NCBI RefSeq assembly: GCF_000384315.1
Contig: NZ_ARVW01000001.1
Location: 5,208,157-5,272,156, forward strand
From: Amycolatopsis nigrescens CSC17Ta-90
GTDB taxonomy: Bacteria > Actinomycetota > Actinomycetes > Mycobacteriales > Pseudonocardiaceae
Length of the DNA: 64,000 bases
Direction of reading: 5' to 3'
This document shows, piece after piece, positions 16,620 through 28,550 of this stretch (the stretch's first letter is position 1; each line of letters starts with the position of its first letter). Both the position numbers and the translations under genes were made by a program. The notes under the pieces were generated by a model that had not been told where the DNA came from, ran no database searches, and saw nothing but the letters and a program-made list of their open reading frames with translations.

Positions 16620-17009
16620 CTTCTGTCCACTTCCCCCCGATCGGGTGAACGTGCCCGTGCCCCTACATTGTGTCGATCATCGTCGTACTAGTCGTGACCG
16701 GACTCACCTAACCCCTTCGGCAATCAACGGTAAGTATGCCTTCGGCTACACGGAGACGAACAGCCAACCTCGACCGTATCGGCCTAGTGCGGTAGTTGGG
16801 TCACGATCGGTGACCGCGTCGGTTCGGCCCGTGCCGACCCGCGCGGGGGTACCACCGCGCCGATCAGATCTCACTCGTTCGGCGCATCGAGGTAACCGCT
16901 CGTCGCCATCGGGGGCGGCCGATCGCCCATCCCCGTCAACACTGGACGCAGGAGCCAGCAGCAGCGATGAACGGGGCTGTGTCGGGGCTGGCGGTGGGAG
17001 TGACGTGCG
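16620..17009. other. 390-base divergent intergenic region
   Basis: It separates the MFS gene (leftward) from the SDR gene (rightward). I see no supported ORF. A near-palindrome TCACGATCGGTGA lies at about 16800-16812, and a somewhat AT-richer part at 16660-16750 probably holds the promoters. No clear riboswitch or terminator. Confidence 0.5.
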
Positions 17010-17918
17010 ATGGACAGGCTCTTGCAGGACAAGGCAGTGGTGGTGACCGGCGCCGGACGAGGACTCGGTGAGGCGTTCGCGGTGCACGTGGCGCACGCCG
17101 GTGCCGCGGTGGTGGTCAACGACGTGGACGCCGAGCTCGCCGAGCGCACCGCGGCCGGTATCCGGCAGCACGGCGGCCGTGCGGTGGCCAACGGTCACTC
17201 GGTGACCGACCCGGCCGGCGCGCAGGCGATCGTCGACGAGTGCGTCGCGGAGTTCGGCAAGCTCGACGGGCTGGTCAACAACGCCGGGGTGAACTACGAG
17301 GCGCTGCCGTGGGAGGACGAGCCGGACCAGATGCGGGAACTGGTCGAGGTGAACCTGCTCGGCGTGCTGTACACCGGCACCGCGGCCGCGAAGGCGATGG
17401 TGGCCGCCGGTTCCGGCGGGTCGATCGTGAACGTCTCCTCCGGCGCGTCGCTCGGCCAGCGCAAGCTCGCCGCGTACGCCGCGAGCAAGGGCGCGGTCGC
17501 GTCGCTGACTTATTCCTGGGCGCTGGACATGGAAGAGGTCGGCATCCGGGTCAACGCGGTCTGCCCGCTGGCGCACACCAGGATGGTCTGGAAGTCCGAA
17601 CGTTCGCTGCGCAACTGCCCGCCGGACCGGACCCCGTCCCGGATCGCGCCGCTGGTGCTGTTCCTGCTCGGCGCCGGCTCCGAGGGCATCACCGGCCAGC
17701 TGATCCGGTGCAACGGGCCGCAGCTGCACATCGTCGGCCAGCCGTACCTGAAGGCACCCATCCTGGAGCGGGCGACCTGGGACACCGAAAGCGTGCAGCG
17801 CGCCTTCGACGAGGTGTTCAGCGCGCATCTGGAGCCTTACGGGCTGGAGAAACGGGTACCGCCACGACTGCGCAAGTGGACCGAGAGCCCTTCGGCTCCG
17901 CCCCTGCGCAGCGCCTGA
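17010..17918 (+). CDS. Short-chain dehydrogenase/reductase (SDR)
   Basis: 302 residues from ATG 17010. Classical SDR features: cofactor motif TGAGRGLGEAF, the NNAG motif (LVNNAGVNYEAL), catalytic Ser in IVNVSSGASLG and Tyr-x-x-x-Lys in YAASKG. IRVNAVCPLAHTRM follows. The tail beyond ~240 (QLHIVGQPYLKAPILERATWDTESVQRAFDEVF) is longer than in minimal SDRs and resembles members acting on acyl-CoA or steroid substrates. The substrate is not determinable. It is convergent with the acyl-CoA synthetase, suggesting lipid metabolism, though the link is weak. Confidence 0.92.
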   Translation: MDRLLQDKAVVVTGAGRGLGEAFAVHVAHAGAAVVVNDVDAELAERTAAGIRQHGGRAVANGHSVTDPAGAQAIVDECVAEFGKLDGLVNNAGVNYEALPWEDEPDQMRELVEVNLLGVLYTGTAAAKAMVAAGSGGSIVNVSSGASLGQRKLAAYAASKGAVASLTYSWALDMEEVGIRVNAVCPLAHTRMVWKSERSLRNCPPDRTPSRIAPLVLFLLGAGSEGITGQLIRCNGPQLHIVGQPYLKAPILERATWDTESVQRAFDEVFSAHLEPYGLEKRVPPRLRKWTESPSAPPLRSA

Positions 17919-17924
17919 GGGGGA

Positions 17925-17979
17925 CCGGCCCAACGTGACGTTCGGTCCCTAGAACGAGCCAAACGTCACGTTGGGCCGG
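17925..17979. terminator. 18-bp hairpin between SDR and acyl-CoA synthetase genes
   Basis: Arms CCGGCCCAACGTGACGTT (17925-17942) and its exact complement (17962-17979) enclose 19 bases. It starts seven bases after the SDR stop and ends 22 bases before the convergent gene's stop. Bidirectional terminator or repeated intergenic element; no U-tract. Confidence 0.7.
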
Positions 17980-18001
17980 GCGTGCCGGGGCAAATAGTCG
18001 G

Positions 18002-19855
18002 CTATTTGCCGGTTGGGTTGGTGGCGGGTTCGTAGAGCGAGCTGATCCGCGGCTGGTAGCGCTCGGCGATCACCCGGCGCTTGAGCTTCAGGGTGGGGGT
18101 GAGCTCGCCGCTCTCCGGGGTCCACGCCTTCGGGAGCAGGTGGTAGCGCTTGATCTGCTCCACCCGCGCCAGCCTGCTGTTCGCGGACTCCACCGCACGG
18201 TCGATCTCGGCGCGGATCTCCGGGTGCTCGGCGAGCTCGGCCACGTCCCCGGCCTCGATCCCGTTCGCCGCCGCCCAGCCGGGCGCGATCTCGTCGTCCA
18301 GCACGATCAGCGCGGTGATGTAGGGCCGGTTGTCCCCGATCGCCACCGCCTGCCCGACCAGCGCGTGCTCCTTGAGCAGGCCCTCGATCCTGGTCGGCGC
18401 GATGTTCTTGCCGCCGGAGGTGATGATCAGCTCCTTCTTGCGGTCGGTGATCGTGACGAAGCCGTCCTCGTCGATGGTGCCGATGTCCCCGGTGGCCAGC
18501 CAGCCGTCCTGGTCGGTGACCGACTTGATCGAACCGTCCTCCTGCAGGTAGCCGAGGAAGACGATCGGGCCGCGCACGAGCAGCTCGCCGTCCTCGCCGG
18601 TCTTGACCTCCAGATCGGCCAGCGGCCGTCCGACGGTGCCCGCCTTGAAGGCCGACGCGGTGTTCGAGGTGACCGCGCCGGTGGTCTCGGAAAGGCCCCA
18701 GACCTCCTGGATCTCCACCCCGAGCCCGGCGATGAAGTACAGCACCTCGACCGGCAGCGCGGCGGCCCCGCTGGAGGCCAGCGCCAGCTTGTCCAGCCCG
18801 AGCAGCGCACGCACCGGGGCGAGCACCTTCTCGTCCGTCTCGGCGATCCGCGCCGCCAGCTCGGCCGGCACCTCCTCGCCCGCACTGCGCAGCTTGTAGC
18901 CCTCCTGGAGCAGCTGGTTCGCGCCGAGCAGCGCTTCCCGCCGTTCCTCCGGCAGCCCGCCGAGCATGTTCTTCAGCCCGGCCACCATCTTTTCCCACAC
19001 CCGTGGCACGCCGAAGAAGACCTGCGGGTGCACCCGGCCGAGCGCGCCGACCACCGCGGTCGGGTCGGCCAGGGTGTGCACGTGCGAGGCGTACACGATC
19101 GGGATGTAGATGGACAGCTCGCGTTCGGCGATGTGCGCCAGCGGCAGGTAGGCGATGCTGGTGGTGTGCCATGGGCTGCCGTGCACGCCGTGCACCGCCA
19201 TCGCTTCGTGGATCACGCTGCGGTGGGAGAGCACCACGCCCTTCGGGTCGCCGGTGGTGCCCGAGGTGTAGATCATCGCCAGCGGGTCGTCCGGCAGGAT
19301 GCCGGCCCAGGCGCGGTGGAAGGCCTCGGGGTCGGCGGTATGCGCGGCGGCGCCCTTCGCGAGGACGTCGGCGTAACTGAGGAAACGGTCGTCGCCGGCT
19401 GGAATGGCGTCCGCCTCCATCACCACGATCCATTTCAGCGCGGGCAGATCGTCCAGCACCGGCAGCCAGCGGGCAACTTCGGCGGCACCTTCGAGCACCA
19501 CGACCGGCGCCGCGCTGTGCCGGGCGACGAAGCGGATCTGGTCCGGGCTGAGCGTGCTGTACGCGGTGCAGGAAATGACCGCGAGATGGGTGGCCGCCAG
19601 ATCGGCGACGAAATGCTCCGGCCTGCTCGCACCCATGATCAGCATTCGGTTGCCGGGGCGGAGGCCGAGCCCGGCGAGGCCACGGGACAGTGCGGCGATC
19701 TCGTCCCGGAGCTCCCGCCAGCTCAGCGTCGGCATGCCCTCGGCGTCGAGCGAGGTCAATGCCGGAAGGTCCCCGTACTCCTCCGCGTTGCGCTGCAGGA
19801 GCTTGGGAATGGTCAGTCCTTCGGTCTCACTCGCGATGGACGTTCGGCTGGTCAC
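18002..19855 (-). CDS. Long-chain fatty acid-CoA ligase (FadD-type)
   Basis: Activates fatty acids to acyl-CoA through an acyl-adenylate. 617 residues from GTG 19855, six bases after AGGAGG; a much longer open frame continues upstream but lacks such a site. Family motifs are clear: P-loop YTSGTTGDPKGVVLSHRS, the L-motif region VWGLSETTGAVTSNT, DGWLATGDIGTIDEDGFVTITDRKKELIITSGGKNIAP, and the C-terminal catalytic Lys in TPTLKLKRRVI. It belongs to the larger ~600-residue long-chain group (similar to mycobacterial FadD15). Confidence 0.95.
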   Translation of the reverse strand: MTSRTSIASETEGLTIPKLLQRNAEEYGDLPALTSLDAEGMPTLSWRELRDEIAALSRGLAGLGLRPGNRMLIMGASRPEHFVADLAATHLAVISCTAYSTLSPDQIRFVARHSAAPVVVLEGAAEVARWLPVLDDLPALKWIVVMEADAIPAGDDRFLSYADVLAKGAAAHTADPEAFHRAWAGILPDDPLAMIYTSGTTGDPKGVVLSHRSVIHEAMAVHGVHGSPWHTTSIAYLPLAHIAERELSIYIPIVYASHVHTLADPTAVVGALGRVHPQVFFGVPRVWEKMVAGLKNMLGGLPEERREALLGANQLLQEGYKLRSAGEEVPAELAARIAETDEKVLAPVRALLGLDKLALASSGAAALPVEVLYFIAGLGVEIQEVWGLSETTGAVTSNTASAFKAGTVGRPLADLEVKTGEDGELLVRGPIVFLGYLQEDGSIKSVTDQDGWLATGDIGTIDEDGFVTITDRKKELIITSGGKNIAPTRIEGLLKEHALVGQAVAIGDNRPYITALIVLDDEIAPGWAAANGIEAGDVAELAEHPEIRAEIDRAVESANSRLARVEQIKRYHLLPKAWTPESGELTPTLKLKRRVIAERYQPRISSLYEPATNPTGK

Positions 19856-20075
19856 CTTAGGCCTCCTAAACGCTCGCTGGTCCGGCCACCCTAAGCGCTC
19901 CCGCTCGTTCGGGATAGAGAATCGAGGCCACCGGTATGGCCGCCAAATCGTCACCCGGTTCCGGCGTGACCGGTGGAAATGTCCCGATCCGCCGCCGTTC
20001 GGGCGCTGCCCGCGCGCGTATCCGGGCGTTAGGCTTTCCGCACGGATCGACGAAACGGAAGGGAAGTCGCACCCG

Positions 20076-20729
20076 ATGACCGGCTCGGCACGTGAACTGC
20101 TGTCCGAAGTGCAGGAAGAACTGGCGCCGCAGGAGGACGGCAACCGGCTGGTGTCGCTGATCGCGTCGGGCGCCGCGTCGCGGTCGGTGTTCGGGCTGAT
20201 CGCCGCCGAGGAGCACCGGATCGTGCCGAGCGACTGGCGGAGCTTCCTGCACCTCGCGGCCAGGTCCGAGGAACGCGGCGCGCGAGAGTTCTTCGCCGGG
20301 CTGGCCGCTGGCGAAGGCGAGGCGCTCAACCGACTGTCCACATTGGCCACGGCGACCGGGATGGACGACGTGCAACTGCGGGCCTACGAGCCGCTTTCCG
20401 GCTGCCAGGCCTATCCGTCGTTCCTGGCCTGGATGGCGCTCAACGGCGAGCCGGCGGACGTGCTGGTCGCGCTCACCGCGAACTTCGCGGCCTGGGGCTC
20501 CTACTGCGCGACGATCGCCGGTGCGATGCGCGAGCACTACGGGTTCGACGACGATGCCTGTGGTTTCTTCGACTTCTTCGCCACCCCGGTGCCGGGCGCC
20601 GACGAGCAGGCCGTCGCCGCGGTGCAGGCCGGGATCGAGGCAGGCAGGCTGACCGCCGAAGCCCGCCGTTACGCCCGCCTCTTCCAGGACTACGAACTGC
20701 TCTTCTGGAACACCCTCGCCGACGCTTGA
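20076..20729 (+). CDS. TenA/heme-oxygenase-fold-like helical protein
   Basis: 217 residues from ATG 20076, with GGAAGGGAAG upstream. All-helical, with segments such as AAEEHRIVPSDWRSFLHLA, YEPLSGCQAYPSFLAWMAL, CATIAGAMREHYGFDDDACGFFDFF and YARLFQDYELLFWN. The spacing and acidic/aromatic residues resemble the TenA/PqqC heme-oxygenase-like fold, but the canonical thiaminase cysteine pattern is not obvious. No pathway neighbours. Its stop abuts the end of the convergent GGDEF/HD-GYP gene with no gap. Confidence 0.65.
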   Translation: MTGSARELLSEVQEELAPQEDGNRLVSLIASGAASRSVFGLIAAEEHRIVPSDWRSFLHLAARSEERGAREFFAGLAAGEGEALNRLSTLATATGMDDVQLRAYEPLSGCQAYPSFLAWMALNGEPADVLVALTANFAAWGSYCATIAGAMREHYGFDDDACGFFDFFATPVPGADEQAVAAVQAGIEAGRLTAEARRYARLFQDYELLFWNTLADA

Positions 20730-22790
20730 TCACGGCACGTTGAGGTTGGGGAGTGGGCCGAGGTGGCCGCGGGCGTGCAGGGCGAGGAAGGCGGTGACGA
20801 CGTCCGGGTCGTACCGCGAGCCGCGGCCGGTCCGCAGTTCGCGCGCGGCGTCCTCCTCCGCCATGGCGGGCTGGTAGACGCGGTCGGCCAGCATCGCGGC
20901 CCAGGAGTCGCAGACGGCCACGATGCGCGCTTCGATCCGGATGCCGGTGCCGGCGATCCCGTCCGGGTAGCCGGTGCCGTCGAACCGTTCGTGGTGCTGC
21001 CGGACCACCTCGGCGACCTCGCCGAGCCCCGGCACCGAGCCGACCAGCGCGGCGCCGTGGCCGGGATGGCGGCGGACCAGCTCCCATTCCGGTTCGGACA
21101 GTGCGCCCGGTTTGGTCCAGACCCCGGCCGGGATCAGCGCCTTGCCCACGTCGTGCAGCCGGCCGGCCAGCTCCGCCCGCCGCGCGGCCGTCGGGTCGAG
21201 GCCGAGCGAACGGGCCACCTGCCCGGCCCAGCGCCCCACCGCCCGGCTGTGCTCGTGCCCGGACACCCACGAGTCCACCTCGTCGGCCAGCGCGACCAGG
21301 TCCAGTGACGGCTCCGGCAGCTCGCCGTGCTGCCCCTTCGCCGGCACGACCTGGTCGCGGCCGTGCGCCTTGGCCGCGTACAGCGCGCGGTCGGCGGCGG
21401 TGACCAGTTCGGCGGGAGTGCTGCCGTGCAACGGATAGCTCGCCGTGCCCAGCGAGATGGTGACGTCCAGCCAGGTGTCGCCGGAGACCACGATCGGCCG
21501 TTCGGCGACCTGGCGGCGCAGCCGTTCGGCGATCAGCGCCGGTTCGTCGCGGCCGATGTCGCGGATCAGCACGGCGAACTCCTCACCGCCGTAGCGGGCC
21601 AGCAGGTCGCTGTCGCGGGTTGCCTCCTTCAGCCGCTCCGCGATCTCGGTCAGCACCTTGTCGCCGGCCGGGTGGCCGTAGCGGTCGTTGACCGACTTGA
21701 AGCGGTCCACGTCCGCGATCAGCACGGCCAGCCCGCCGTGCGCGCGGTGCGCCCTGGTGACCTCCACGGCGAGCTGGTGCTCGAAATGGCGGCGGGTGCG
21801 CAGGCCGGTCAGCGCGTCGGTGATGGCGAGCCGGCGCTGTTCGCTGACCAGCCCGGCCAGCCGCGCGATGGTGAGCACGAACAGCACCGCGCAGGCGCAG
21901 GCGGCGACCGGGATGTCCGGGTAGGAACCGTTGGCGTACTGGATGAGCAGGACCGCGGGGGCGATCAGCGCGGCCGCGCAGAGCCCGGCGATCCGGCCGG
22001 GGCCCGGCGCGGGCGCGGCTTCTTCAGCCTGTTCGGCGATCTTGCCCATCGCCGGGTGCAGCGCGGCCGCACCGAGCGCCAGGTTGCCGGAAAGCCAGAT
22101 CGCGTCCAGGAAGTTGCCCGCGCCGTAGGTGCCGTTGAGCTGCTGGAAGACATAGATGCTGTCCGCGGCGAGGAACGCGAGCAGGTTCGTGGACAGCAGG
22201 AAGAACGGCACCGGCCGCGGCCCGGTGCCGAGGATCAGCCGCAGGGCCACGGCGAACATGGCCAGGTCCATCATCGGATAGCCGACCGACACGATCTTCA
22301 CCAGCGCGGGTGAGTCGGCCTGCGCCTGCGGCGCGATCAGGTAGAGCCAGGACAGCATCCCGGCGACCACCGCGAGCAGTGCGGCGTCGAGCAGCCCCGG
22401 CAGGTCGCGGCCAGGGGAGCGCAGCCGGATCAGCGCGACCAGGCCGGCCACCACCAGCGGGTAGTGCGACAGGTAGAGGACGTCGGCCGGAGCCGGGAAG
22501 GAGGTGTCGCCGAGTACGAAGTGCGAGACGTAGAAGCCGGTGTCGGCGGTCGAGTAGATCAGCTGGCTGGCGCCGAGCAGGATCCACGGCAGCGGCGCGG
22601 CGGGCCGGTTCCGCAGGCAGCCGTAGAGCACGGCGACCGCGGCCGAGATGCTCACCGCGCAGTACAGCCCGACCCGGACCGCGGCCGGCGCGCCGGCCGC
22701 GACGGTGACGTAGTACGCGGCCATGGTGAGCAGACCGCCGGCCAGGTAGCCGGACCACAGCCAGCGGCCGGACGCCGGCTTCCTGATCAC
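20730..22790 (-). CDS. GGDEF and HD-GYP hybrid c-di-GMP enzyme, membrane bound
   Basis: 686 residues from GTG 22790, with GAAGGGA upstream. About nine N-terminal membrane helices (residues ~10-300), then a GGDEF domain: TDALTGLRTRRHFEHQL, VLIADVDRFKSVNDRYGHPAGDKVL and active GGEEF. A C-terminal HD-GYP phosphodiesterase domain follows: RLHDVGKALIPAGV, HPGHGAALVGS, and HHERFDGTGYPDG, the defining HHE-x-x-DG-x-GYP. Both active sites look intact, so it may make and break c-di-GMP depending on signal. HD-GYP domains are uncommon in Actinobacteria. The 5' leader has two hairpins (22814-22884). Confidence 0.94.
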   Translation of the reverse strand: MIRKPASGRWLWSGYLAGGLLTMAAYYVTVAAGAPAAVRVGLYCAVSISAAVAVLYGCLRNRPAAPLPWILLGASQLIYSTADTGFYVSHFVLGDTSFPAPADVLYLSHYPLVVAGLVALIRLRSPGRDLPGLLDAALLAVVAGMLSWLYLIAPQAQADSPALVKIVSVGYPMMDLAMFAVALRLILGTGPRPVPFFLLSTNLLAFLAADSIYVFQQLNGTYGAGNFLDAIWLSGNLALGAAALHPAMGKIAEQAEEAAPAPGPGRIAGLCAAALIAPAVLLIQYANGSYPDIPVAACACAVLFVLTIARLAGLVSEQRRLAITDALTGLRTRRHFEHQLAVEVTRAHRAHGGLAVLIADVDRFKSVNDRYGHPAGDKVLTEIAERLKEATRDSDLLARYGGEEFAVLIRDIGRDEPALIAERLRRQVAERPIVVSGDTWLDVTISLGTASYPLHGSTPAELVTAADRALYAAKAHGRDQVVPAKGQHGELPEPSLDLVALADEVDSWVSGHEHSRAVGRWAGQVARSLGLDPTAARRAELAGRLHDVGKALIPAGVWTKPGALSEPEWELVRRHPGHGAALVGSVPGLGEVAEVVRQHHERFDGTGYPDGIAGTGIRIEARIVAVCDSWAAMLADRVYQPAMAEEDAARELRTGRGSRYDPDVVTAFLALHARGHLGPLPNLNVP

Positions 22791-22813
22791 GTTGTTCCCT
22801 TCTGGCGCTGCCC

Positions 22814-22884
22814 GGTGGGATGGAGAGGATCCCACCCGAGGGCTACAAGTTAGAAAGCCCCTCCCGGTGGTAGCCGAAGAGGGG
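22814..22884 (-). promoter_or_regulatory. Two hairpins in the leader of the GGDEF/HD-GYP gene
   Basis: Hairpin one pairs GGTGGGAT (22814-22821) with ATCCCACC (22829-22836) around seven bases. Hairpin two pairs CCCCTC (22858-22863) with GAGGGG (22879-22884). They lie 24-94 bases upstream of the gene's GTG. The sequence does not match the c-di-GMP riboswitch consensus as I remember it, so the structure is unassigned. Confidence 0.4.
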
Positions 22885-23039
22885 TACTAGTTCACCCGAA
22901 GAGACGAGTTCGGAAGTGCTCCTGGCTCCTCCGCGGCAAAGAGTGCGTCGTCGGTAGTCGCGGCCGGTTGCGCGGGCCGCCCGCCGGTGCCGCTACCATC
23001 GGCCGGCGCCGGGCCTCGGCGCGTGTGGAGCGGAGGGTC

Positions 23040-24209
23040 ATGTCGCTGTCGGAACGAGCCGCCGAACTGGACGCCCTCGATCCCCTCGCCGGTAAGCGCG
23101 CCGAGTTCGACCTCGACCCCGAGCTGTCCTATTTGGACGGGAACTCGCTCGGCGCGCCGCCGAGGGTGGTCGCCGAGCGGGTGGCCGACGTGGTCCGGCG
23201 GCAGTGGGGCGGCAGGCTCATCCGGTCGTGGGGCGAGGGCTGGTGGGAGGCGCCGGAGCGGATCGGCGACCGGATCGCGCCGCTGGTCGGCGCGGCGCCG
23301 GGCCAGCTCGTGGTCGGCGACTCGACCAGCGTGAACCTGTTCAAGGTGCTGGCCGCGGCGGTCCGGCTGCGGCCAGGCCGGGACGAGATTCTGGTGGACG
23401 GCAACACTTTCCCCACCGACGGGTACGTCGCCGAAGGGGTGGCCGGGCTGACCGGGCACACCGTGCGCCGGGTGCCGGCCGGGGAACTGGCCGGTGCGGT
23501 GACCGAGCGGACGGCCGTCGCGCTGGTGAACCACGTGGACTACGTGACGGGCGCGCTGCACGATCTGCCTTCGATCACCGCGGCGCTGCACCGCTCCGGC
23601 GCGCTGGCGGTCTGGGACCTGTGCCACAGCGTGGGCGCGGTGCCGTCGTACCTGGACGAGGCCGGGGTGGACCTGGCCGTCGGCTGCACCTACAAGTTCC
23701 TCAACGGTGGCCCCGGTTCGCCCGCTTTCGTCTACGTGGCAAGGAAATGGCAGGACGACTTCGCGCAGCCGCTGCCCGGCTGGGCCGGTCACCGCGAGCC
23801 GTTCGCGATGAGTGCGGACTACACCGGCGGCCAGGGGATCACCAAGGTGCGCACCGGCACCCCGGACATCCTGTCCATGCTGGCACTTGACGCCGCGCTG
23901 GACGTGTGGGAAACCGGCACGTTGGCGGAGGTCCGGCGAAAAGCGCTGGCGCTGGGTGATTTCTTTCTGTCCTGTTTGGACGAACTGGTGCCGGGTGTGC
24001 GGGTGCTGACGCCGCGCGACCACGCCCGCGGCAACCAGATCTCGGTGGCCTGGCCGGACGCGGAGCGGGCGACGGCGGCGTTGATCGACCGTGGAGTCAT
24101 CGGGGATTTCCGCCCTCCCAACGTAATGCGGTTCGGCCTCGCGGCTATGTACACCCGGTACTCCGACGTGCTGCGGGCGGCGGAAGGGCTTCGTGAACTC
24201 ACTCGATAG
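23040..24209 (+). CDS. kynU: Kynureninase
   Basis: PLP enzyme cleaving kynurenine to anthranilate and alanine. 389 residues from ATG 23040, with GGAGG close upstream. Family hallmarks: SYLDGNSLGAPP, VGDSTSVNLFK, NVDY-like NHVDYVTGALHDL, AVWDLCHSVGAVP, and the PLP lysine in CTYKFLNGGPGSPAF. GWAGHREPFAM and the C-terminal MRFGLAAMYTRYSDV also fit. No tryptophan dioxygenase or formamidase gene is nearby, so the upstream steps must be encoded elsewhere. Confidence 0.95.
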   Translation: MSLSERAAELDALDPLAGKRAEFDLDPELSYLDGNSLGAPPRVVAERVADVVRRQWGGRLIRSWGEGWWEAPERIGDRIAPLVGAAPGQLVVGDSTSVNLFKVLAAAVRLRPGRDEILVDGNTFPTDGYVAEGVAGLTGHTVRRVPAGELAGAVTERTAVALVNHVDYVTGALHDLPSITAALHRSGALAVWDLCHSVGAVPSYLDEAGVDLAVGCTYKFLNGGPGSPAFVYVARKWQDDFAQPLPGWAGHREPFAMSADYTGGQGITKVRTGTPDILSMLALDAALDVWETGTLAEVRRKALALGDFFLSCLDELVPGVRVLTPRDHARGNQISVAWPDAERATAALIDRGVIGDFRPPNVMRFGLAAMYTRYSDVLRAAEGLRELTR

Positions 24210-24312
24210 TGGGTGATCCGGGCCGGCCGGGACCCGGGAGGCGCCTTTCTGTCGGAGTCCGTCCGTAGGCTCGGCGGCAAAGATCAGTCACATTCGCGGA
24301 GACGGGGGACCC

Positions 24313-25041
24313 ATGCCCGATCAGGACGCACTGCTCGCCAGGGTGCGAAAACTACTGGCCAAAGCGGAGGATCCGGCCGTCACCGAAGCGGAGGCCGAGC
24401 TCTACAACACCAAGGCGGCCGAGCTGATCGCGCGGCACGGCATCGACAACGCGATGCTGGCCGCGGAAGACCGCGACGCGGACGAGATCACCAGCGTGCG
24501 GATTTCGGTGGAGAACCCGTACAGCCGGGACAAGGCGAGCCTGCTCGCCAAGGTCGCCCACCCGCTCCGGTGCCGCGCGATCTTCCTGCGAGCTGGCAAT
24601 TTCGTCTACGCGGTGACCGTGTTCGGTTTCCGTTCCGACCTCGAGCGGGCCCAGCTGCTGTACACGAGCCTGCTGCTGCAGGCGACCACCCAGCTCGGCC
24701 GGGTGCGGCCCGAGGTGCCGTGGCAGTCGGTCGCCGCGTACCGGCGGACCTGGCTGCACGGTTTCGCCACCGCGGTACAGCAGCGGCTGACCAGTGCCGA
24801 GCAGCGGGCCGCCGTGGAGCACGGCAGTACCACCACCGCCGGCCGGTCCACCGAGCTGGTGCTGCGCGACCGGGTGGACATGGTCGATGAGGCGTACCAA
24901 CAGGAATACGGGGACCTGCACGTCATGCGCCGTCGGCGGCTCTCCGGCGGCGGCTACCTCGACGGCCATCTCGCGGGCAGGCGGGCCGATCTCGGCGCGA
25001 CCCCCGTTTCCGCTGCGCGTCCCGGGCTGCACATCACCTGA
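24313..25041 (+). CDS. DUF2786-domain protein
   Basis: 242 residues. The N-terminus LLARVRKLLAKAEDPAVTEAEAELYNTKAAELIARHGID is the DUF2786 domain of Actinobacteria, a short helical module. The C-terminal part (residues ~60-240) is the associated domain with a conserved RTWLHGFATAVQQRL helix and VDEAYQQEYGDLH. The function of the family is unknown. No membrane segment or signal peptide. It lies alone between kynU and the sugar/ubiquitin-like cluster, 163 bases from that cluster's leader ORF. Confidence 0.85.
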   Translation: MPDQDALLARVRKLLAKAEDPAVTEAEAELYNTKAAELIARHGIDNAMLAAEDRDADEITSVRISVENPYSRDKASLLAKVAHPLRCRAIFLRAGNFVYAVTVFGFRSDLERAQLLYTSLLLQATTQLGRVRPEVPWQSVAAYRRTWLHGFATAVQQRLTSAEQRAAVEHGSTTTAGRSTELVLRDRVDMVDEAYQQEYGDLHVMRRRRLSGGGYLDGHLAGRRADLGATPVSAARPGLHIT

Positions 25042-25204
25042 ATGCGCCCGCGCACATGCATTTTCACGAACATCCGGACGAAATGGGGCATTCGAAAGTC
25101 GCGGACGCGGGAATCCCGGGGCCCGTTCGGCCGCTGGTGCGGGATAGCTCGGTGCACATAAAGTAGTAGCTTGCTTTCGGACCGTTCTCAGCCAGGGGAG
25201 CGCC

Positions 25205-25255
25205 ATGAACGTGCAGCGACGGCATCGGGATCCACGTTTCGCGGGGGCAGCCTGA
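25205..25255 (+). CDS. Leader peptide MNVQRRHRDPRFAGAA
   Basis: A 16-codon ORF with a good site (GGGGAG, four bases before ATG). Its TGA ends one base before the ATG of the fusion gene, so translation of the two is likely linked. The RRH-x-D-x-R-x-A-x-A pattern recalls the RRHVDL...SA leader peptides found upstream of sulfur-metabolism genes in Actinobacteria (from memory), but this one lacks their cysteine. Confidence 0.55.
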   Translation: MNVQRRHRDPRFAGAA

Positions 25256-25256
25256 G

Positions 25257-28241
<2,985 letters not shown>

Positions 28242-28254
28242 AAGGCAGGTGCAC

Positions 28255-28548
28255 GTGGTCACCTTCACCCTGGCGGCTTCACTCGCCGGTTTTCTGCCCG
28301 AACGGGAAAGAGCCGGGATGCCGGCGCACTGCTCGCTGACCATCGACGCGAACAACTGGCCCGAAGCGGTGGCTCAACTCCGAAGCCGGTGTGAGCGTCT
28401 CGGTGAGCACGTCTTCGATGGGGCGGGGCGGCTGCGCCCCGGTTTCCTGGTCGCGGTCAACGATGTGGTGGCCTCGCGCCGGGAAGGACCGGGCCGGCTC
28501 CGGCCCGGCGACGAACTGTTCCTGTTCGCGCAGATCGCGGGCGGTTAG
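28255..28548 (+). CDS. MoaD/ThiS-like ubiquitin-fold protein ending in Gly-Gly
   Basis: 97 residues; GTG at 28255 is nine bases after AAAGG, and GTG at 28249 is an alternative. The layout is that of a beta-grasp sulfur carrier: a first strand (VTFTLAASLAGFL), a helix (NWPEAVAQLRSRC), a middle strand (GFLVAVNDVVAS), and the ending RPGDELFLFAQIAGG, as in MoaD (…LFPPVAGG). The exposed C-terminal GG is the site that E1-like enzymes adenylate and thiocarboxylate or conjugate. It follows the JAMM-containing fusion by 13 bases and precedes the aldolase by two. No E1 (MoeB/ThiF) is in the window. Confidence 0.85.
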   Translation: MVTFTLAASLAGFLPERERAGMPAHCSLTIDANNWPEAVAQLRSRCERLGEHVFDGAGRLRPGFLVAVNDVVASRREGPGRLRPGDELFLFAQIAGG

Positions 28549-28550
28549 CG

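Noticed and set aside
19856..20350. Upstream extension of the acyl-CoA synthetase to a 782-residue form
   Set aside because: The extra 165 residues overlap the TenA-like gene, have no domain, and the GTG at 19855 has a good ribosome-binding site.
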